Origin: Lactifluus volemus | Lineage: Eukaryota; Basidiomycota; Agaricomycetes; Russulales; Russulaceae | Direction: 5' to 3' | Length of the DNA stretch: 64,000 bases | Assembly (NCBI GenBank): GCA_022376515.1 | Contig: WTXI01000004.1 | Coordinates: 1,364,001 to 1,428,000, forward strand | In this document: in pieces, positions 57,560-64,000 of the stretch | How positions within the stretch are numbered: the stretch's first letter is position 1 | Layout: every line of letters begins with the position of its first letter | Position numbers and translations under genes: made by a program | The notes under the pieces: generated by a model | What the model saw: only the letters and a program-made list of their open reading frames with translations | The model's database searches: none | Told to the model about the DNA's origin: nothing

Positions 57560-58730
57560 GTGATGAAGCTGCCACAAACCTTGCTTCTCTTAAATTTTCC
57601 CAATCTAATCGTGGGCCGGACCCTAGAGAGCCCTCACGAGTCATCACGACGACAACAACGACGACCTTCTCGATGACACGCGATATGGCCAAAGCCATGT
57701 CACAACACTTTATGGATGCACGCCTCATCGAGAATGCAGCCGACCCTTCCTCGAATCTCTTCAAGGACCGTGGCGTCTACGTTCTTACGCCCAAGGGTCT
57801 TCATGTCCTTGAGCGATTCATCAGCCACAATGGCATCAATGGCGACCATTTATCTCGCGTGTTCGCCACGCCCCATATGTATGAAGCATCTCGAACATTG
57901 CTCCGTTGATGATGAGATCATTGTCTCACAATCCGTCATAACCGCCCTCTTTCATCGCTTCGTCGGCCGTCAAGCGAACTATCCACCCCCAACGTCCCAG
58001 AATCTTGACCCTACAGCCGCTTATCACGAACGTGCCAAGGGTATACAACCCATGGATGTCTCCGATCGCCTCTCTACCGCCAGATCCCAAGCCGCCGGTC
58101 ATCGATCTTGCTTTGCTGCCCTCGCCGCCCTCGAGTGGCTCTGTGATTTTACCTCGGTCGTTGGTCGTAAGGAAGCCGCAGAGATGGCTGCCCAATTTGT
58201 TTGTTTTGGCCTCATAGCACTCGTCAGCGACAAGCGCAAGAACAATGACTCGGCTATCATCTTCACTGTTCGCGGTTCAGCACCTGGTGGAAGCTCTCCA
58301 GTCAGCGTACGTGTTTTATCTCCCTTACATCACGAATTGAATTTGTAAATGACCATTACTTCAGCACACGGGTGACTTCCGATGCACCGCCAAGGCGATC
58401 TACAGGATCACAGATGAAGGCATTCGAACGGCCCGCTGGGACACGACTCGAACTGCTAGCTCACGCGACTCACCTAGCAGTTCAACCGCCAACCTCAGCA
58501 CTGCTGAGCACACTTCTATTGAAGTGGAGGGAACCCCCAAGTTATTGTCATCTTCCGATGCTAAGATTCATAGACGAATCTCCCTCGCCGAGAAGCTCAA
58601 CGCATCCTACATCGAGGAAACCATCCATGGAACCTGCCCACCCCCGTGCCACCAACGACGCCACGCACGACAAGGCGGCAAATGCTTGCAACAGAACTTA
58701 GCAAGAGCCTCCGCTCTCAATGCACCCTGA
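57560..58730 (+). pseudogene. RGS-family regulator fragment: two DEP domains, no RGS domain
   Basis: Fungal RGS proteins (yeast Sst2, Aspergillus FlbA, Cryptococcus Crg1) have tandem DEP domains that tether them to receptors, then an RGS domain that speeds GTP hydrolysis by G-alpha. Seen: TRDMAKAMSQHFMDARLIEN, GVYVLTPKGLHVLERFISHN (DEP-A); a frame change near 57870; DDEIIVSQSVITALFHRFVG; ALEWLCDFTSVVGRKEAAEM, AAQFVCFGLIALVSDKRKNN, AIIFTVRG (DEP-B); an intron from about 58308; CTAKAIYRITDEGIRTARW; then RRISLAEKLNASYIEE, the point where RGS should begin. The frame then becomes Cys/His/Arg-rich and stops at 58730. The RGS core is not found downstream. Probably a relic in transposon-rich DNA. Confidence 0.7.
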
Positions 58731-61700
58731 ACATTTTGTAAACCCGAAACCGCTTCATCTATCCCAAGAAGACAGGCATATCTTTCTCATTGTGCGTTCC
58801 TTTTATCTTTTTTAACAGAGCTCAGAATTTGAGTTGTCTGCTCTTTATAGTACAGAAACTGGAGTGACTGAGGTGAATGATCCCGCTCACTCCACGCCGC
58901 TTGTGGAGGTGGCAATTCTCTCCTGGGCACGAGTGGATGTCAATCCCTTTCATCCCGGAGCTGACCCCCATCCCGGTCCCAGTCCCGATCACAGTCCCCA
59001 CGACCAGCACCAAAATCCACCCCACGCTCTCCATGACCATGAGCAAGCTGAGGCAACGCATCCAAGCCTCCCCGCCAATGTCCCCCTCCATGGCCCATGC
59101 CGGGTGAAACACCTGGTCCCCCAGAAGATACATTCGCGACACGTCCGAGTCCTTCACCACCACATCTCTTCCAGCCATTTGCTGGAGAAGATGATGGTAC
59201 CCCCCTGACAGCGCTTTTTGGTGCCAATACCCACACAATCACCACATAGTGTATCCCCAGCATCAAAACCTGCCACTGGACTCGAACTCACCAGTGGTGT
59301 GCTGCCAAGTCATTGATGGCAAGTTGCTGGTCGTTGGTGCATTGCTCAGCACGGTGCACCTTCTGCCTGCTGCTGACCAATCACAGCCCCTGGCGACAGT
59401 CTTTTAATATAATAGATGCTACTAGTACTACTTATCATAGCTGTAGTTGTGCGCAACAACAAAAGTTGTGTGGCACCACCAGCAATGATCACAATCACGG
59501 TGTGCTGTAATGGGAGCCATGTTCCCTCCATGCACATGCTGGCACGCAGCTGTTGTACTAGTATGAGTGCAGAATGTGAGGCTGTGGTATGGTGGTGTGG
59601 TGGTGTCCATCCATGGTCATCGAAAATTTATGACTTTTTAACACTTTTTTACTTGTGGTTGTTTCACTAACACAACCAAAATTTAACTTTCCTACTTTTC
59701 GACTTTTTTACTTGGGACAGCTTGCGAAAGTAAAAAAGGAAGAAAGTTTTTGTACAATTTCCTGATGAATGATGAAGCAAAGGCATGTGGTGAGAAGAAG
59801 AACCCACTCACCAAGACTGACAATGCAAATGGGCTTCAAAGCAAGCTGGCTGATTACTATGGCCTCAACCTGGATGTCTCCACTGTTGCAAAGGTGGTGA
59901 GCACAAAGATAGACCCTCAGTCATTGGATGGGGCAATTTGGAAGAGACAGTGGGCCCATCTATGTGCTCTTGGTGAAGAATAGAAGGACTGTGCAGAGCA
60001 GAGGCAGCCCTTTATGTTGTGCCCTCAGCAACCAGCTATGTGTGCAACACTCACTCCCCTCCCTCCCTCCCTTCTCCTCCTCTCTGGCTCTGTTGTGATT
60101 CTGGCTAACTGTTGTTCTCATTTGCTTGTAAACTGGTTAGGTGACACTTTTGTGAACCCTGATTTGCAACATGACATTCAAGCTGTCCTGAGCACGCAAC
60201 AGGGCCAACAGGCTGGCATTCAAGCCCAACCTCCACCTCCACCTGTGGATTGTTCAGCAGAGACCATCTGTGCCTGGGTAGCAGCTGCAAAGGATGTGGA
60301 TGTGGATGCCCTTGCCCATTTGTTTGAGCTACAGAGCACAATCAGTGGTGCCCTCTCAAAGGTGAGCCAGTTTTTTTTGTTAACCAAGTTCTCACACTAA
60401 ATGGTGCTACTATGGTTACCAGCTATCCCCCCCACCAACACACCACCAAGCTGCCACCTCTTCCTTGGCTACTCTTGTGCCCCCCTCCCATTCTGTGACC
60501 AGGGCTCACATTGGGCATACTGGGTCTTTTGAAGACCAGGCCAGTCTTCTTGAGGCATGCAGTTATGACATCAAGGCCCTCCAACAGGCGAACAGCTTGG
60601 ATGAAGCGATTGCTCAGGTAGAACGTGGAGATGTGGCTGAGATATGCAAACAATATGGTCCACAAGGTCAGTGTAAGGGAGGTAAGCGGCTCTGCCTCCT
60701 TCCCGTAACTCAGCAGTGTATTTTTCAAGGAATTCATGAATAGCGTAGAGCTCCAACAGGTTGAGCGTTTCCGCCACCTCGGGTTCCCCCAATGATGAGG
60801 TGGTGGGATCAAAGACATGTGGCCATTGCGTACTGGCATGTCATTTTTCCAAGTGCAGCGTGAGTAAGCCATAAGTGTGTGCGCTGTGAGCGTCCCATGT
60901 CCAGAAGCTGGACCCAGGTGCAATACTGCCCCAGAGCCATGCGGCTGTGTAGTGTGGTAGTTTAGAAGGGCTTTGTGAGAACTGTGAAGAGGATGGTTAG
61001 CAAACATGATGAGGAGAAGGGGAGGGGAAGGAAAGGCGAACCCTGCTCGGATAACAACAACAATGAAGAGTAGGAGAGACTTGGGTCAAGGAGAAGGTGA
61101 CATGTCAATGGGAGGCTGTAGACATTGAATCAGCCACTGGTGATGAATTTCAGCCAGAAGTTACTCACCTTTAGGTACCACAGAGGGAAATGTGAAGGGT
61201 AGTAAAACATGGAGGGAAACGCAGAGGGTAGTAAGAACTGCCGTTACATCAGCAGCCAGACCAAATGTGGCAGCGTGTCCTGTGAAGGCCAGTAATCTGT
61301 TTCTTCACGGGACACGATTATGGGCAGCCCACCTAAAAAATGCGTGTCCCATAGTGTTCTAAGTTGCCAAATTTTTTGCAGGACACACGGAATTGTCCGA
61401 ATGACGTGAAGCAGTCACCTTAGTGATGAAGTTGCCGAAGGCTGTTGATCTATTGATTTCTGATAGTGCTCTTCAGGCTCTTGAGACTGGTTTCCATCCC
61501 AGTCCTCCAGATAACACCCTCAGATCTGAGCCATGAGCAGACATGTATATTGGGAGTAGCTAAGACAAAAAGAGGGAAGGAACAACTACAAGACGAGACA
61601 AGAAGATCAACAACACGTGGATTGAATGAGCCGAAAATTAGTGCTGCCAGGGGGAAGCGCCCTTCATGTGCATCCCACATTTGCATGACAGTTATGTCAG

Positions 61701-62300
61701 CGTGTCCTGGCGCAATCTAAAGGTTGCAGAATTCAGGCCTTGCAAGGTTGACTTGCATAAGTGTGCCAAAATTCAAGTTGAGCTTACCAGATCTCCCAGT
61801 ACTGAGTAATTTACCTACTCTGTACTGGCCACTAACATGCACAATATCTGACATTGAGTGAGGGAGTCGCTTCTGTAAGGTCTGTCATGGATTTTGAAGG
61901 CACATAGTAGTCATCAATGCTAACAGAGAAATATGGGGTGTAAAGTCAACATATTTTGTGACTATATATTGGTTGAACTTGAATCAGAAACTCCAATCCC
62001 AAGTAAGACCAATAAATGGTGCGATAATGACAGAAGTGTGACCAAGTAAATTTTGTTTTCATTGTATAGTGGATGTAAAACAAAAGCAAGTCAAGACTTG
62101 TGACCAATCATAGATACTAACGCTCTTAAACAAAGCATCCAAACAGTCCAATGCAGTATCAGAATCATCCATGAAGAGAGAGCCAAGGCCACCAGTTGCA
62201 TTTGACACCCTACTCATGGTAGCTTCTGATTTTAACCACCCTTTCATGAAGTTGAGGCATTCTTTCTTGAGCAAGTATTTCAGCATTTCTAGGGCCTCTT
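58731..62300. other. no recognisable gene; scattered coding-like fragments
   Basis: Short plus-strand frames at 59750-59983 (NANGLQSKLADYYGLNLDV) and 60200-60640 (ICAWVAAAKDVDVDALAHLF; EDQASLLEACSYDIKALQQA) look protein-like but match nothing I know. The remainder is low-complexity or unique non-coding. A Pro/Val repeat near 58960-59010 is of simple composition. Confidence 0.4.
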
Positions 62301-62305
62301 CTCTG

Positions 62306-63105
62306 CCACACCTATTCCTCATTCTCACACCTCCTGGAATGCAGACACTGGCGCCCCAGCTCATATGACATTCAATTGTCATTGGCTGCAAAATTTGGTG
62401 CACCACAGGATCCCCATTTGTCTAGCTGATGGATCTGTGCTGTATTCTGAAGGTGTTGGGTTGGTTCAGTTCAATCCTGTGGCAGATGGGCAGGAGATGC
62501 ATCGCTCTTTCACTATCTCTATTGTGAGGGACACCCTCAACTTCATCAGGGATGGACACACTGTCATTCAGGCAAAGGTGGACACTCCTTCTAATGCTGC
62601 ATTTCTTGTTATTTGGGCTACTGTAGTGTCAGCCCAACGGTTCTTTGACTATTTGCCTTCCTTATTTAGTATATGCTTAGTCAGGCTTGCCTTTACTGCA
62701 GTGGACGGAGTTCTGGGGACTTTAGTCTCATTCTCTCCACTGCAGGTCAGTTCTTATCATTGTCTTTGGTCAATATAGTCTCATTCTCTCCACTGCAGTC
62801 CCCTTGGTCCTCTGTGACTCAAGGGCCCTTCACAGCTCCAGTTAAAACATTTCTGGCTGGGGAAACACTTCCAGTAGAGCAAATTGCATCCCTCTCATCT
62901 TCTACCACTCTCCCTATGGACTGGGACCTCTGGCATTGACGCCTCTGTCACCAACACCTTGCTGGGGTCAGAAGCTGCTCTCAGGTAACCTGGTGACTGA
63001 ATTCAAGCTGGATTCTCAGGCTGATCCTGATCCAGTATGTGAAGCCTGTAAAGCTGGAAGATGCACTCAGATCCATTCCCTCCATCCACCTCTAGAGCAT
63101 CTAGA
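62306..63105 (+). pseudogene. Ty1/copia protease and GAG-pre-integrase fragment
   Basis: Seen: WNADTGAPAHMT (aspartic protease active site) at about 62335-62370; RIPICLADGSVLYSEGVGLV; FNPVADGQEMHRSFTISIVR, where roughly 25 residues usual in this family between QEM and FTISI are missing; RDTLNFIRDGHTVIQAKVD. A solo LTR splits it at 62607-62849. The remainder reads AGETLPVEQIASL, TLPMDWDLWH, then a TGA at 62937-62939 (CGA expected), LCHQHLAGV, and DPDPVCEACKAG after a frame change. It ends at 63105 where an opposite-strand copia element begins. Confidence 0.75.
62607..62849 (+). mobile_element. solo LTR, family C (243 bp)
   Basis: TGTTATTTGGGC to GTTAAAACA, flanked by the perfect 5-bp duplication TTTCT (62602-62606 and 62850-62854). 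Removing it with one TTTCT rejoins AAFL to AGETLPVEQ in the surrounding copia frame. It matches 63106-63348 in inverted orientation with about five differences. Confidence 0.88.
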
Positions 63106-63348
63106 TGTTTTGGTTGGAGCTGTGAAGGGCCCTTGAGTCACAGAGGACCAAGGGGACTGCAGTGGAGAGAATGAGACTATATTGACCAAAGACAATGATA
63201 AGAACTGACCTGCAGTGGAGAGAATGAGACTGAAGTCCCCAGAACTCCGTCCACTGCAGTAAAGGCAAGCCTGACTAAGCATATACTAAATAAGGAAGGC
63301 AAATAGTCAAAGAGGCGTTGGGCTGACACTACAGTAGCCCAAATAACA
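63106..63348 (-). mobile_element. 3' LTR, family C, of the minus-strand copia element
   Basis: On the minus strand it starts TGTTATTTGGGC right after a catgggggag polypurine tract and ends AAAACA at 63106. The 5 bases beyond (CTAGA, 63101-63105) are the expected target duplication. The other end of the element lies outside the window. Confidence 0.83.
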
Positions 63349-63373
63349 CTCCCCCATGTCAGTACAACAGGTT

Positions 63374-64000
63374 CTAATGTGAATTAGAAGTCAATCCAAG
63401 CATTGAAATGCACCTATGTACATTGAAGCGATCTAAGGCCTTTGTGAAGATATCAGCAGCCATGTCAGAAGTAGAAACAAATGTAGGTGTAATAAAACCG
63501 TCCTGAACAGCATCTCTCAACCAAAATAAGCGAAGAGAAAGATGCTTCATCTTGCTGTGATGCTCTGGGTTCTTGCTCACAGTAATGGCGCTCTGATTGT
63601 CCATCCTGAGCAATGATGGTCCAGAGATCAAGTATCCAAGCTCCCCCATGAACTGACGCATCCAAAGGATCTCCTTTCCGGCCTCAACAGCAGCAATGTA
63701 CTCTGCTTCAGTGGTGGATAGAGCAACAAGTGCCTGAAGCTTAGAGCTCCAGGAGACGAGCTTGTAGTCCATTATGCCCTTGAGGTAGCGCAAAACATGC
63801 TTGACAGCTTGCCAGTGCTGAAGACCAGGATTGGAGTTGAATCTGGCAAGAACTCCGGCAGAGTAGGCAATGTCTGGCCTTGTTGTGACAGCCAGATACA
63901 TGAGGGACCCAACAATGGAGATATAGGGAAGTTGGCGCATCTCAGCAGCATCTGCATCGCTCTGAGGGGACATGGAGGTGGAAAGGCGTGATCCAGGGTT
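63374..64000 (-). pseudogene. Ty1/copia RT-RNase H fragment, internally deleted, runs off the window
   Basis: Seen: YISIVGSLMYLAVTTRPDIA, WQAVKHVLRYLKGIMDYKL, then directly VSWSSKLQALVALSTTEAEY, RMDNQSAITVSKNPEHHSKM and DMAADIFTKALDRF, ending at 63374. Between DYKL and VSWSSK about 40 residues normal for copia RNase H, including the first catalytic Asp (DAD), are absent. The frame is otherwise open. The 5' part lies beyond 64000. Confidence 0.85.

Noticed and set aside
58822..59238. Minus-strand frame with Gly/Thr repeats
   Set aside because: The composition comes from a simple CCCGGTCCCAGTCCC-type repeat on the other strand and there are no domain features.
59260..59340. tRNA-like B box (GAGTTCGAGTCC on the minus strand)
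   Set aside because: The T-arm does not pair with a 7-base loop and no acceptor or anticodon stem is seen. A degraded tRNA-derived SINE is possible but unsupported.

Overview
The window looks like nuclear DNA of a filamentous basidiomycete, most likely an Agaricomycete. The protein-coding genes are split by many short GT-AG introns of about 50-70 bases. There is a CAP59/CMT1-type GT69 glycosyltransferase and a KDM4-like demethylase, and the transposon families are of Agaricomycete type. I cannot name the species from sequence alone.

Bases 1 to about 26,300 are gene-rich. In order they hold: an uncharacterised protein; proteasome subunit beta-7 (PRE4); a signal-peptide plus single-TM protein; a JmjN-JmjC-ePHD histone demethylase; a TFIIIC small subunit divergent from a mitochondrial FtsJ-type rRNA methyltransferase (start codons only 39 bp apart); a histone H4 relic; tyrosyl-tRNA synthetase; C-4 methylsterol oxidase (ERG25); glycogen synthase; ornithine carbamoyltransferase; the GT69 enzyme; a cyclophilin-40 remnant without its cyclophilin domain; and a small uncharacterised protein. 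These are housekeeping genes with no obvious shared pathway. Several carry isolated one-base gaps at short homopolymers while the flanking codons and splice sites stay perfect. That looks like base-calling or consensus error more than decay, although ERG25 has five such gaps.

From about 26,300 to the end the window is a nested transposon landscape. A long plus-strand gene (27119-36025) starts with a Ulp1/C48 SUMO-protease domain, continues through a zinc-finger-like segment and ends in a transposase-like region with P-element/THAP9-like motifs. It is split by a hAT-like element (8-bp target duplication), which itself holds a solo LTR, and by a second solo LTR (5-bp duplication). Removing each insertion plus one duplication copy restores the frame. 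Next come a block of host gene pieces (aldehyde dehydrogenase, rhomboid-like, SH3) all on one strand, an 81-bp inverted-repeat-bounded element, purine-rich low-complexity DNA, a Ty3/gypsy chromovirus on the minus strand with related LTRs nearby, a 5'-truncated Ty1/copia element, a DEP-domain fragment of an RGS regulator without its RGS domain, and two nested copia elements at the right edge.

Almost every nonsense codon in these elements is explained by one C-to-T change (CGA to TGA, CAG to TAG, CAA to TAA), pointing to cytosine-methylation or RIP-like mutation. The LTR family found four times carries a dense array of TGA(C/G)TCA sites, the consensus for Gcn4/AP-1 bZIP factors, which suggests starvation-linked transcription.
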